From assembly GCA_946811185.2 (NCBI GenBank), contig OX328107.1:22961587-23025586 (forward strand): a stretch of DNA of 64,000 nt. The letters run 5' to 3'. The stretch comes from Hippopus hippopus. Its lineage: Eukaryota > Mollusca > Bivalvia > Cardiida > Cardiidae. Below, piece by piece: positions 1-10,450 of this stretch. The stretch's first letter is position 1; each line of letters starts with the position of its first letter. The notes under the pieces were generated by a model that was not told the DNA's origin, ran no database searches, and was given only the letters and a program-made list of their open reading frames with translations. The position numbers and the translations under genes are program-made.

Positions 1-318
1 TAAAAAACGCAGACAAGAAATAGGGGAAAAACATAGACCTTCCGAATTGATTGTTTCGCCCATGACAGCTATCCTATGTAAGATGATTTAGATGGGGAAG
101 GGTCTTTTCTTAGGACGTAATGGTATTTTAAACCTCTGTTTCATGTATCGTCACCAAATTTAAAACAGTTGAGATTATGAGTAAACTATATCTTGTCTTT
201 TTAATATTCAATAATCATGTATTTCTACCACAATATTGAAGCTGCTCTTCCTGGTGGTATAAATTGGTAAGAAATTGCCATTTTCGGCAATATCCGATCT
301 TCTCTGTCAACTACTACG
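1..318. other. Non-coding, nothing recognised
   Basis: AT-rich sequence with no open frame of note, no splice-bounded exon and no repeat family shared with the rest of the window. Confidence 0.5.
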
Positions 319-562
319 GAATATTCCGTACATGATCGTCACGGCCGACTTCTTTCGAGATATCGCGTAAATGATCGTCTTTGCAAATTGCTCTTGGTAT
401 TTTCCGTATCTGATCGCCATGCGCCAATTCTTTCAGCATATTCCGTACACAATCGTCTTGACTGACTTCTCTCGGCATATTCCGTACATGCTTGTAATGA
501 ATGACTTCTCTCGGCATATTCCGTACATGATTGTCATGACTGACTTCTCTCGGAATATTCTA
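319..562. repeat. 39-bp minisatellite, about six diverged units
   Basis: The motif CATATTCCGTACATG followed by a TGACTTCTCTCGG-like block recurs every 39 bases, with best conservation in the last three units. Because 39 is a multiple of three, frames stay open on both strands (371-595 on +, 314-517 on -) and give 13-residue repeats such as PREV-x6-HVRNM. I see no splice sites, signal peptide or neighbouring exons, so I treat the open frames as a by-product of the period. Confidence 0.8.
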
Positions 563-1008
563 TGTATTGTCGTGTATGCCCGAAATTTCGATTAATGAGT
601 CAGCATGCAAAGTTGTCACATGACGGCTTTGATGAACGATTTTCATAGACGCCGCCATTTTTAAAATCATGTGACAGAAATCATTTCCAATGGAAACCAC
701 CTTGATACGGACAGGTTATCCAGTCACGGAATTGCCCGAGATGTGACAAGTGCAATAACAGCGATTTCCATCGAGTATTTCCTTTCCCTAATATCAGTAT
801 GTCATTATGATATTTGCAAGTCTGTTGTCTCTAACTTTTATTTACACAAAACCTCTTTCACTCGTTCTTGGTTTTCACGACAACGCCATTATTGGGCAAT
901 GACGTCACGCCTCTGTGCGTGTCACGGTTCTCATTTGTTGGAGAAATGCGCATCTCTGTCCTAGACCCTTTATCAATATCAATTTCTAAATTAGTCCATG
1001 ATAAAAAC

Positions 1009-1096
1009 CATCCAATGTACACAAATAGATTGCGTAATGATAGCTATTCAAAGCACACAAACAGATTGCGTAATATACAACAGCCATTCAAAGTAC
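1009..1096. repeat. Short tandem repeat, three diverged units
   Basis: Three successive copies of a roughly 38-base unit built on GTACACAAATAGATTGCG. No coding potential is evident. Confidence 0.7.
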
Positions 1097-1315
1097 ACAA
1101 AAAGACTACGCAATAATTAATGTAATATATACATATGCAAGATGTAGGCCTACATGTTTATTATGTCATCTATATTGGCTATGACATTTCGTAAGTTTCA
1201 TACAGAAAAAAGCTTATGTTACAGTATGCTATGCTATGCTATGATTTATGAATCATTTTGTATCACTATACCGGTAGTTGAAAGAAATCGGACTTGTGTG
1301 ACATCAGTGCTTGAG

Positions 1316-1480
1316 CCATTACCACACAGTCCCGTGTTTTAACTACTCGGTGGAAGAAGGCTTTTGAAAACATCGTCAAAAAATAAAAATAAAAAAATGA
1401 GCAAATGCTTGTAACTTGCATTTTCTTCTTTTCCTCCACAATGCTTTCTACCTTTTCAAAAGCAATACGATCATTTGTGC
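1316..1480 (+). repeat. Family B palindromic MITE, 5' part
   Basis: Family B reads, in the + sense: a CCCGAGTTTT-type end, GAAGGCTTTTGAAAACATTG, an inverted pair around GCTGGTAACCAGC, GTCGTCTGCAAATGCTTTC, then GTCGTTTGGTAAAGAGTTAA. This copy keeps the first half, with a degraded central hairpin. Confidence 0.65.
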
Positions 1481-1585
1481 CATTTGTCGTATCAAAGGAT
1501 TTTAATTTAGAGACGTATAAAATTATGTCTTCTAGTAGAGTAAAGGTATTGGATTTGTGATCAGAAAGTCCGGGTTTGATCCAAT

Positions 1586-1756
1586 GAACATTGTAGAAAA
1601 AGAAGAAAATGCTGGTAACCAGCATTTTCTCCTTTTTTCCCACAATGTTTTCTGTCCTACCAAGGACAAATTTTGTCAATTTAGCCACTTTAATTTGTCG
1701 TGTGCAAATGCTTTCAGTTTGGGCCAGTTTAAAATTTTGTCGTTTGGTGAAGATTA
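1586..1756 (+). repeat. Family B palindromic MITE
   Basis: It has the hairpin GCTGGTAACCAGC flanked by complementary GAAAA/TTTTC arms, then the GTCGT-GTGCAAATGCTTTCA and GTCGTTTGGTGAAGATTAAA blocks that define the 3' end of family B. Confidence 0.75.
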
Positions 1757-1868
1757 AACTATCGTAACTCAGAGATCCGACGGAGTTTTGATATCTATAT
1801 ATACAATCAACAGGGGCATCTTTAGCATTGAAAGTCATCATCACCCCATCAGTGTTTTACGACTGAAC

Positions 1869-2113
1869 TATGTACCAAATGACAAAATTTTAAACTTGTC
1901 AAAACTGAAAGCATTTGCAGACGACAAATTCAAAGCATTTGCAGAAGTCACATGAAATTTACAACAAAAAAATTTAAATTTGTTCTGGAAAGGGCACATG
2001 GCATTGTGAAAAAGGGAGAAATGCTGGTTATCAGCATTTTCTCCTTTTCCCATATTTTTTTTTATCAAAGGTTTTTCTTGTCATGGTCCTTAAAAACTCT
2101 GGATTGTGTGGTT
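1869..2113 (-). repeat. Family B palindromic MITE
   Basis: Reverse-orientation copy: it starts with ACCAAATGACAAAATTTTA, carries AAAGCATTTGCAGACGACAA, then the hairpin GCTGGTTATCAGC, and ends in a GGATTGTGTGGTTCAG terminus. Confidence 0.75.
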
Positions 2114-2286
2114 CAGAATATAGTGGAATACAACAAGTTTTTCGCTTGTACGTTTTTGAGAAAACACTTTACAAAACTTTTTTTTTTTCGCCTGCAAAAC
2201 ACAGGTTTAAGACTAAGATATTGAGGTGAGTAAGTGTAGCAAGCACGAGGAATGTTCTGTTTCGTTTTAATTTTTATGGCAATCCT

Positions 2287-2892
2287 TTGTGAAAAGGGAG
2301 TTTGCATTTGCAAAAAGTATCGATCCCGGCCAGCCTACGCAGTCCGCGCAGGCTGACCTGAACCGAAATATTCATTATCTCCCGCCAGATGGCATTCTAC
2401 AAATACACCTCTATCTAGTTTGGGCATCCTGGGTACAGAACCGGACTACTTTTCAAAACAACCGTTACTTTGAATTTCAAAATGAAATAAACGTTTACTC
2501 AATAAAACGCTACCTGGTGCGATTCATTCAGCTATGATCGGCTAGCATGTAACCTATGCATCGGCCATTTATTAAAACAGCCCCTACATGCTTGTGTAAT
2601 AGGCTAATAGCTTTGGTATAAACCCTTCTTTTCCCAGGTATACGGGGATGGGTGATGCGTCATAGCAGACAGGTCGAATCTTCGAAGAATATGACATGCG
2701 CAGACAACGCCGAAATATTTTGCTATTAATCTATTTTCTGCATACAATGTCAAAGGACAAGTCTACCTCAGGATTTAGCCCATTTTAAGACAAAATGGAT
2801 TTTATGGATCTATAATTATGTGATGACTTGTTCGGTGAAATGCATCAAGGAGATGCATTAAACCTCCTGTTGCCAAAGCATGGCTCATTTAT
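2287..2892 (+). repeat. Family A hairpin MITE, split by an insertion
   Basis: Family A is about 265 bp, with ends like GAGCCATGCTCTG...AAAAGGGGGCTTAATGCAT and an internal near-perfect palindrome centred on CAGCCTGCGCAGTCCGCGCA. The hairpin half lies at 2287-2372 and the tail half at 2710-2892. Between them sits the 337-bp element at 2373-2709 with its 10-bp target duplication. Removing the insert and one duplicate restores a continuous family A sequence. Confidence 0.8.
2373..2709 (+). mobile_element. Non-autonomous DNA element with 10-bp TSD, copy 1
   Basis: A 337-bp segment flanked on both sides by the direct repeat CCGAAATATT (2363-2372 and 2710-2719). The same segment recurs at 17709-18047 with a different 10-bp flanking duplication, which fixes both boundaries. 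The ends are imperfectly inverted: one starts CATTATCTCCCGCCAGATGG, and the other read inward starts CGTTGTCTGCGCATGTCATA. There is no coding capacity. A target duplication of 9-11 bp with short imperfect terminal repeats is typical of Mutator-like (MULE) elements; that class is an inference. Confidence 0.8.
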
Positions 2893-2952
2893 TTATTTCC
2901 TTTGAAAATTATATTAAAAAAAGGCAAAATATTATTCATGCACCTATAAAAA

Positions 2953-3217
2953 TGAACCATGCTCTGGCAAAAGGGGGCTTAATGCATCTCTGTGATGCAT
3001 GATACCAAGCAAGTCATCACAGTATTTTACATCCCTAAAGTCCCTATTGGGTAATCACCTACTGAATCATGAGGTACACAGGTCCTTTGACATGCAGAAA
3101 ACTGACCAATAGCAAAAAGTTTCGGCCCAGGTCAGCCTGCGCGGGCTGCGCAGGCTGACCTGAGTCGATACTTTTCGCAGATGCATTAAGCCCCTTTTTC
3201 ACAGAGCACGGCTCAAA
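2953..3217 (-). repeat. Family A hairpin MITE, near complete
   Basis: It runs from GAACCATGCTCTGGCAAAAG to the inverted end CACAGAGCACGGCTC. The central palindrome reads GGTCAGCCTGCGC, a short loop, and GCGCAGGCTGACC. Confidence 0.85.
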
Positions 3218-3274
3218 TATTCTTGCTTTGTTACGATGGTCTCCTAAGAAGTTGTCTGAAAATTTTGTAAAGAC

Positions 3275-3533
3275 GCGCTGCTCTGGCACAAAGGGGGTTG
3301 AATGCCATCTCCGTGATCCATTATACTAAGCAAGTCATCAAATAATTATGGATCCATAAAATCCATTTGGTCTCATAACAGACTGAATCATTTGGTAAAA
3401 TGGTCCTTGGACATGTACAAAAGTTACAAAAAGTTTCGATCCAGTCAGCTTGCACGTACTGCGCAGGCTGATATGGTCAATGCGTTTTTTGCGGATGCTA
3501 TGAACCATTCTTTACCAGACCATGACTCATAAT
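3275..3533 (-). repeat. Family A hairpin MITE, degraded
   Basis: A second reverse copy 60 bp beyond the previous one. Its hairpin is more diverged (CAGCTTGCACGTACTGCG), but TGCTCTGGCACAAAGGGGG and the CATGACTCAT end remain. Confidence 0.75.
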
Positions 3534-3699
3534 TGAAAACAGTTGCTCAATTGATATTGACTGTCTGTCACCATGTTGACTATTATCAATAGTCTATAGA
3601 CGCATAATGTGTTACTTTTATTTGATGGGATATGCTTGTATGTATACCTTTGGGGCTTCTACCCCTTTCAGTGCAATAGGTGAAAATAGGAGCTTCTGC

Positions 3700-3766
3700 A
3701 GACGGCATAGATCAGGATCAGACTGCACATAAAATGCAGTCTGATCTCTGATCTATACCATCCGCT
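3700..3766. repeat. Family C palindrome
   Basis: Family C is a 60-70 bp near-perfect inverted repeat, GATCAGACTGCAC...GTGCAGTCTGATC, nested in an outer AGATC/GATCT arm and a (C)GGAC/GTCCG rim. Both arms are present here. Confidence 0.8.
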
Positions 3767-3844
3767 TTTTAGGTCAAGCTTAAGATGAATCTTTTTCGGA
3801 TAGTCAATGGATTTGTACTATCAGCCGTCGGAAGATGTCGAGTT

Positions 3845-4109
3845 AATATGGCCTGCAACACGCGAAAAGGGGCATTCGGACATTTGCGTGAAGTGTCGTC
3901 TCGTATCAGCCTGTGCAGTCAGCGCAGGCAAATCCGAAACAACACTTTCCGTTTTTATATAATTTTCTGTTTTGTGCAAGTCTTCTGAAGAACAAAATCT
4001 AATGCCAGTGCCGTCTCGGATTAGCCTGCGCGGACTGCGCAGGCTGATCCGAGACGACACTTTACGCAGATGTCCGAATGCCCTTTTTTGCGTGTTGCAA
4101 GCCATATAT
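3845..4109. repeat. Family D double-hairpin MITE, copy 1
   Basis: Inverted ends ATATGGCCTGCAACACGCGA and its complement near 4105 enclose two successive hairpins of the type GGATCAGCCTGCGC/GCGCAGGCTAATCC, separated by about 70 bp. It is nearly the same as the copy at 8409-8683. The end region AAAAGGGGC...CATTTGCG...AAGT resembles family A. Confidence 0.85.
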
Positions 4110-4270
4110 GTTTGGTGCTGAAAGAATTTCAGTACATAGTATTTATAGAGCTATTAGTGTTCAGTTTATTAACGCTTTCAACACCGAATTAATATGACAT
4201 TTCATAAGTAGAAAAAAGACCCATATAATTGCAATTAAAAGGTCGCTTTTTCCAGTATGTCTCAGGATAG

Positions 4271-4332
4271 CTGACAGTGTAGATCAAAGATCAGACTGCA
4301 CGAAACGTAGATCTTGATCTACAGTGGCCGCA
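4271..4332. repeat. Family C palindrome, shortened
   Basis: CAGTGTAGATCAAAGATCAG on one side faces GATCTTGATCTACAGTGGCC on the other; the core is partly deleted. Confidence 0.7.
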
Positions 4333-4608
4333 AAAGGCAATTATAGTTGTGAAAGGCACTGTAAGTGTTAATTACAGATTATTCTATGATTCTTAGTTCG
4401 AATATCACACGTGTACTAAGTATCAATGCACTTAAATGCATGTAATGTTAACCATCTTGTCAACGTGTCTCGCGATAAAAATATAGGGAAGAGGTGGGGG
4501 AGGAAGGTATGCTCCATACCTGTAAATATTAACAGTTATATGAGAATTTACCAAAAGCACTTGACAGGGTATCGTATGTCAGAGTATGTCAAGAGTTAAC
4601 ATAGCTAC

Positions 4609-4757
4609 TAACTCTTTACGAAAACGACAACATTTTGTACTTGTCCAAAGTCAAAGTATTTGCAGACATTAAATTAAATGTGGCGGGAACGGTGGAATTT
4701 AGAGTTAAAAGGGTAGGAATCATTTTGAGACAAGAAGAAAATGCCGGTTACCAGGTA
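4609..4757 (-). repeat. Family B MITE fragment
   Basis: CTCTTTACGAAAACGACAAC, a GTATTTGCAGACATTAAATT block and the start of the hairpin (GAAAATGCCGGTTACCAG) are recognisable; the second half is missing. Confidence 0.65.
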
Positions 4758-4957
4758 TTAAGTAGGATGATGCGGTGATTCCATGGTACTCAGAGAGGGT
4801 TCCGAAATAGGCAAACGTGGGTGGACCGAAAAACATAGATGAAGTATCTCTTTCGGAGACAATAAGGGTATTTTCAACTCGAATTAAGTTATTTTTAGCC
4901 ATAATATTAGGCACCGATCTCTAAACGAGGTTTTCAGTGCCAATTAACTTGCCACCA

Positions 4958-5112
4958 TTCATTCGTTCGTTCATCCATTCATTTGTCTTTTATCTATTAT
5001 AATGCATCCATCCATCCATCCATCCAGTCGTCCGTCCATCCGTTCGTCTGTCCGTCCGTTCGTTCATTCATTCGTTCGTTCGTTCGTTCGTTCGTTCGTT
5101 CATTCATTCAGA
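4958..5112. repeat. Tetranucleotide microsatellite
   Basis: Interrupted runs of ATTC, TTCG and CATC/CGTC units on the + strand. The open frame across it (repeated serine/arginine/phenylalanine) is a product of the repeat. Confidence 0.9.
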
Positions 5113-5406
5113 ACGCATCCTTTACACTTAACAGAAATGAGTCACAGAGCATCTCGTTGTTGAAAAGGACAGCAAAAATATACTTCTAAATTATAGCGAC
5201 CCGATAGTAATAATATTTTCGAATACAAACAGTCTGGATAGGAATTCCCTACGGCATTTAACATACTTTTCATATTTTGGGGAAAAACAAACGTAGAAAT
5301 GACAATAATTATAGTATTGCAAGCAGGAAACGAAACGACCATCCTGCATAATGTCTATTACAGAATGTATCATGCTAACTGGTTCGTTCTCACCCTCATC
5401 TTCACA

Positions 5407-5812
5407 GGGCCGAGTCGTGGTTCAGTCGGTGACATCAAGGGCTTGAAAGCTACTGGTTGCTGGTTCTAATCCTAAACTTAGCCATATCTTTTTGCGAGGA
5501 TTGGCGATAGTCATTTCGGCAGGATTCATTCGTCTATTACGGCTGTACGTTGTTTCGAAAATGTTTGTGGGGGAAAGCAGCCAGTGGGGCGGAATAATGT
5601 CTGAAGCACTTGTGAAAGAAACTAGGAACCCGTGGATTGGTGTCCTCGTTGTTGGGTTTGAACTAACTAATGCTGAAAACGACGTTAAAAATGTCCTCGC
5701 AGGGCCAAAGTTGGCTTTTGGTAACATATAACGGTAGGTATCGAGGGTTTGTGAGTTTGAATACCGGTTCACTCAAAACTCTTTCAAGAGGCTGATGAGG
5801 GTCATTCAATAG
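5407..5812 (+). mobile_element. Probable tRNA-derived SINE
   Basis: The head carries polymerase III promoter-like boxes: GTGGTTCAGTCGGTGACA resembles box A, and 40 bases on GGTTCTAATCC resembles box B. The body has no protein-like conservation. The downstream limit is set only by the family E element that follows. Confidence 0.5.
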
Positions 5813-6173
5813 AGTTTATTTCATCAGCTTGTGGTTAATATGGGGAAATATTTGCCGAAAAAGGTAAAGGTATGCGAAAATAACGAGTGCCGTAAGGCAC
5901 GAGTTATTTTCGCGGACCTTTCCCTTTTGAGGCAAATATTTCCCCATATTAACCACAAGCTGATGAAATAAATTATATATTATATTTCCTCTGATTATTT
6001 TGTCAACGAATGCCACTTTTAAAACTTAAAAACTTAAAAAACTTAAAAAAGTAGTTCCAGATTTTCGGCAGGAGGAAAATATTCACTGTGACGGGGAAAT
6101 AATTCCCCCCAGCTTAAATTACGACATTTCTTTACCCATAACATTTCTAAAAATAGACACATGAAATATAATA
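5813..6173 (+). repeat. Family E long-hairpin element, copy 1
   Basis: 5814-5972 is a nearly perfect 158-bp palindrome (arms from GAGTTTATTTCATCAGCTTG to its complement), centred on a smaller hairpin near GAGTGCCGTAAGGCACGAG. A 200-bp tail follows and ends in ACACATGAAATATAATAT. An inverted copy with the same layout lies at 62320-62686. Confidence 0.85.
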
Positions 6174-6529
6174 TATTTTGTTTCATTCCTCTCGCAAAGT
6201 CAAGCGACCCCGTCATCCTGAAGGTTCTGTGGGTAAAATGTATTTGTCAAATTTATAGACGCTTTGTTTGTTTGGTGTTTGACCCCACCCCGCCCCCATC
6301 AAATGGTATTGTCTTTCATACGATGAAAATGAGGTACGCCATAGAGTCTGGGTGCGAAGCCCATAAAAGAAGGAGTCGGAGGTCAACGGTGGGAAATCGT
6401 GTTTCTTTATGTGTCTTTAACACTTTAGAAATGCACCCCTCCTGAGAAGAGCTTTGCCTTTTTCGTGTGTGTGCTAGGATTCCTTTTATCTTTCTCTGTC
6501 ACAGTAAACCAAATGGTTTTGCCAATCAA

Positions 6530-7040
6530 AAATTGGTCAGCCAAAATAGCTCAAAAGGTAGGGCGTTAGACCTGTAATCGACCAATCTTGGGATTCTTGA
6601 GGGTGCGCGCTCGATTCCCATGACTGGCCAACTAGAGATTACTAATTATTTAGTCTTTCGGATGATATGTGAAATCCAGGTCCCGTGTGACTGCGCTTCA
6701 GACCGAACACGTTAAAGAACCATGCAGGCGTAACTTAGGGTGATTTTGATTTGATTTAATGTATTTGATATAATTATGACGTGACCTTTTTAGGGAGTGG
6801 AACTAAATAGGTTTTTATGCTTTCGTTCCAATCCTTTTCGTGTTGCTATTGTTGTACCCTAGGTAATACATGTACATGTAAATATATCGAATAAAGTATA
6901 TTTAAACTAATTTAGGATGGGCTTCGTCTTGTATCTTGCACTATCCCCCGTAACATACCTAACTGCCTTCTTGGGGGCGTCGCCCATATGGGTAATCAAT
7001 GGCGACGATAAATAAACGAAAAATCAATCAATCAATCAGA
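6530..7040 (+). mobile_element. tRNA-derived SINE with molluscan-type conserved body
   Basis: The head has AATAGCTCAAAAGGTAGGGC (box A-like) and GCTCGATTCCC (box B-like). The body segment around 6655-6730 contains CCAGGTCCCGTGTG and CGTTAAAGAACC, a block I recognise from widespread bivalve SINEs (RUDI-type). The 3' end is a short (AATC)n run after CGACGATAAATAAACG. The family name is an inference; the SINE class is well supported. Confidence 0.7.
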
Positions 7041-7220
7041 AATTGTGCACGTTTTACATTTTAGAATTAGATTAAGGATGCCATTTAAAATGTTAAATGA
7101 GTACGTGGTCGGAAGATGACGTGATTCACTAATAAAATAAACAAATTTATGTCTAGTGTTTCATGTTTCGAATACATTATTACTAAGGAAAGGTCTGTTA
7201 AAATACATAATAATAATACT

Positions 7221-7453
7221 GTTTAATCTTTTACCAAAATAATCCCGAGTTTTCTCGACCCTGGGGAAGAAGTATTTGGAAAACATTGTGCGTAAAGGAG
7301 AAAAATTTGGTAACCAGCATTTTTTCATTTTCCATTTTTTTTTTACCATTTCCTAGACTAATACAACCATTTAAACGATATTTATTTTTACGTCTGCTAA
7401 TGCTCCAAGTTAGGACAAGTCTAAAGTTTTGTCGTCTGTTAAAAGATTAACTC
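7221..7453 (+). repeat. Family B palindromic MITE
   Basis: Complete layout from TTTAATCTTTTACCAAAATA to GTCGTCTGTTAAAAGATTAA, with a degraded central hairpin at GGTAACCAGC. Confidence 0.75.
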
Positions 7454-7801
7454 TTGTGCCACCACCAACTTGGCATTTTTTCCATAAAATATAAAAGTAC
7501 AGTGCAGATTCAGAATAAAAACACTTTTCCCTAGCATGTGCAGACGTTTTTGTTATGGTTTTGTAATCAGATTGCAGACGAACTGTTAAAATTTAAGACT
7601 GGGCTGCGAGTACTATATAGTTTGATCTACTTCGTTCGTTTAAGATACTTATGTCATTGAAAGGGTAGAGTCCCATTGGTGATTTGTAATTTTCCTATTT
7701 TTGGAAAAAAATGCAAATTTACAATTATTGTTATATTGATGAGAATAGAAAACAACGAAATAGTCTGCTGAGGAAAGTCAAGATACTAAATACATTATAC
7801 A

Positions 7802-8006
7802 GTTAACATTTTCAACCAGAAGACAAAATTATGTACTCGTCTATATTGAGAGGACTTACAGACAACATTTCAAATGTGGCTAAACTTATGAAATTTCTCT
7901 GAAAAGGAATAGTAAACATCGTTGGGAAAGGAGAAAATGCTGGTTACCAGCATTTTCTCCTTTTCCCACGTTTTCAAACGCCTTCGCCTTCAGATTTCGT
8001 AAGAAA
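7802..8006 (-). repeat. Family B palindromic MITE
   Basis: It carries a perfect hairpin: GGAGAAAATGCTGGTTACC and its complement are directly joined at 7936-7967. Confidence 0.8.
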
Positions 8007-8408
8007 AGACGGTGCTGATAGGGTGAAGGATTAACGTATAGGAAATGACAGCGCACTAGAGTTTTGAGATAAACCATTGACATTTTCAAATATGCTCAGC
8101 AAAAAGATGAATGAGTGTTGTGTGACGGCACTAAATTGTAAATACAATTAGAATGTTCTTATACAAAATGTGTTCTCAATGAGAGGGTGCCGTGAAGACG
8201 CGGAAAAAGAAATCTACAGTTGTAATGTACGAATTCTGAGTGCAGTAATTTATAATCGTTTTCTTACATACTGCTCTACAGATTCTAGAAAAATATCTTT
8301 GAATTTATAACCTGTTAATTTCACTTTTGATTGTGCAGTTTTGTTTCTCTGTTCCCATTTACAACGCAATGTTAGCGTAATTTGGCCATTTTGACGTTCC
8401 CCAAATCT

Positions 8409-8683
8409 ATGTGGCCTGCAACACACGAAAAGGGGCATTTGGACATTTGCGTAAAGTGTCGTCTCGGATCAGCCTGCGCAGTCCGCGCAGGCTAATCCGA
8501 AACGACACTTTCCGTTTTTATGTAATTTTCTGTTTTGTGCAAGTCTACTTTAGCAAAAAATCTAATGTAGTCGTAAAGTGCCGTCTCGGATTAGCCTGCG
8601 CGGACTGCGCAGGCTGATCCGAGACGACGCTTTAAGCAAATGTCCGAATGCCCCTTTCTCGCGTGTTGCAAGCCATATATGCC
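8409..8683. repeat. Family D double-hairpin MITE, copy 2
   Basis: It starts ATGTGGCCTGCAACACACGA and ends at the complementary CGCGTGTTGCAAGCCATATA. The two internal hairpins GGATCAGCCTGCGC/GCGCAGGCTAATCC and GGATTAGCCTGCGC/GCGCAGGCTGATCC are preserved with the same spacing as in copy 1. Confidence 0.88.
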
Positions 8684-8689
8684 AACACC

Positions 8690-8950
8690 GTTTTTATATA
8701 TATTTTTCTCTGTTACATCTCAGCGGCCTGTGTACGTTTCCATGCTTTCATGGTGTCTCTTTACGTCTTTTTTTGTATAACATTATTTCCATGCAACTGG
8801 CTACTTTCCGGCATGAACATAGTCAAAACAATGTTCAGCAACGGGACAGGAATGAAATTTTGCCGCAACGACGACTGTCAAACCTTGGGAATCGAACCAG
8901 AGACCCCTCAGTCTCAAGTCCCGACCTGACCGGCTGAGCCAGAAGGCTCG
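8690..8950 (-). mobile_element. tRNA-derived SINE, reverse orientation
   Basis: On the - strand the head reads GGCTCAGCCGGTCAGGTCGG (box A-like) and GGTTCGATTCCC (box B). The body, ending near CATCTCAGCGGCCTGTGTAC on the + strand, is shared in diverged form with 38915-39300 and 48700-48920. The 119-codon open frame on + across it is not a gene. Confidence 0.7.
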
Positions 8951-9361
8951 GCGTTCTACTCTTAAATAATGTGTAAGGAAAATCATATTAATGAAAATGG
9001 GGATGAAACACAGGCGTTCGTTTTCTGACCAATTTCTCCATGTATATAATGTAATATACGAGAAAATTATCATTATATGCATAGCGAAGCTCGTCACAAA
9101 ACTAACGCCTGTGGGGCGAAAGTAGAAGAAATTCCGCTAGACAAAAAAAAGTAAAGAAAAAAAAACTTTCATCAGCAAAAATGTGTTAGAATTGACAACG
9201 TCCTGGAGCTTTCCGAAAAACCAGTGACAATTCAAAAATGCATCACAAAAAGGCGGATCGGTGTCGTCTGCCAGGAGTATGTATTATTAAACCCTAACAG
9301 CGCGGGGAACTGCTAGAGTTGTCAAAGTGTTTAATGTAGGTTAAGATCAGACTGATTTTTT

Positions 9362-9427
9362 TGCGAACAGTGTAGATCAAGATCACAGTGCACAGAACAT
9401 GCAGTCTCATCTTGGATCTACAGTATC
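9362..9427. repeat. Family C palindrome
   Basis: AGTGTAGATCAAGATCACAG faces GCAGTCTCATCTTGGATCTA around a CAGAACA centre. Confidence 0.75.
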
Positions 9428-9531
9428 CTTTATGCTTTGAAAAGATCTCGCAATCTCGCAATAAATAAAAACATAAAATTGCAATATTTAAGACTGTCTC
9501 TTTTTATCAGAAAGTTAATTTCCTTTATATT

Positions 9532-9570
9532 CTAACCCTTTTAGCACACTATCCCGAGTTTTGAACGACC

Positions 9571-9661
<91 letters not shown>

Positions 9662-9856
9662 AGAGAGGGGGAGCTTTCGAGAACATTGTGAGAAAAGAAG
9701 AAAATGCTGGTAACTAGCAATTTCTCATTTTCCCACGACGATTTCTACCCTTTCCACGTCAAATCTTAACATTAGAGTCACATTTAACTTGTCGTCTGCA
9801 AATGCTTTCAATTTGTTGTTGTCAAAAATTTTGTCATTTGGTACCGAGTTAAGTCT
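9532..9856 (+). repeat. Family B MITE interrupted by a (GA)n run
   Basis: The 5' end CCCGAGTTTTGAACGACCCT runs straight into a GA repeat where the family normally reads GAGGAAGAAG. After the repeat come the hairpin, GTCGTCTGCAAATGCTTTCA and the GTCATTTGGTACCGAGTTAA end. Confidence 0.8.
9573..9654. repeat. (GA)n microsatellite, about 40 units
   Basis: An uninterrupted GA dinucleotide run. It probably expanded from the GAGGAAGAAG stretch native to family B. Confidence 0.95.
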
Positions 9857-9867
9857 TAACAAAACGA

Positions 9868-10060
9868 CACGACTTAAAGTTATTCATACTGAAAGCATTT
9901 GTACCAATAGAGATGTGACCCCAGTGAAGGGATTGGTGTTCGAAGGTGTAAAATAATATGGGAAAAAGAAATAGGAAAATGCTGGTCACCACCATTTTTC
10001 TCCTTTTTCAACATAGTTTTCAAAAGCCTTAACCCTCAGGGTCAATAACTCTTTCGGGAC
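9868..10060 (-). repeat. Family B MITE, degraded
   Basis: ACTGAAAGCATTTGTACC, the hairpin remnant GAAAATGCTGGTCACCACC and TTTTCAAAAGCCTTAACCC mark a reverse, partly deleted copy. Confidence 0.6.
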
Positions 10061-10079
10061 CATAGGCGAAAACAGGGAC

Positions 10080-10153
10080 TTTTGCGGACTGCATAGATCA
10101 AGATCAGACTGCACAGAACGTGCAGTCTGATCTTGGATCTATACAGTCCGCTT
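10080..10153. repeat. Family C palindrome, well preserved
   Basis: TTTGCGGACTGCATAGATC and the mirrored GATCTATACAGTCCGC enclose a perfect GATCAGACTGCAC/GTGCAGTCTGATC core. Confidence 0.85.
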
Positions 10154-10450
10154 GTATAGTCAAGCTTAGTTAAGCCTATGAGACATAAATCTGTCTGAGT
10201 CTCAGTAGATTCTATTTTGTGTCGTCGACAAGGATCGAGTTTATATATTTGGCGCTGAAGGAGTTAAAACCTGGAATTGTTTGACAAAAGAATAAGGGTT
10301 AGAGTGTTTTTTTTTTTTTCAAGGTATTTTTTGCAAGAAGCTTTCACAATGATATGTGCCCTCGAGTCAAAGAACAATTCTACGGGTGCAATTAACAGGA
10401 AGGAGTTGCATTAATTTATTGCCGTTTTGCTGCCACCAATTCCCTTTTTT

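Noticed and set aside
4983..5189. Ser/Arg-rich frame on +
   Set aside because: Product of the ATTC/TTCG tetranucleotide microsatellite.
8578..8937. 119-codon open frame on +
   Set aside because: It runs across a family D MITE end and a reverse SINE; no protein-like signature.
8870..8945. tRNA gene on the - strand
   Set aside because: Box A- and box B-like sequences are present, but no complete cloverleaf is evident and a conserved SINE body follows; tRNA-derived SINE preferred.
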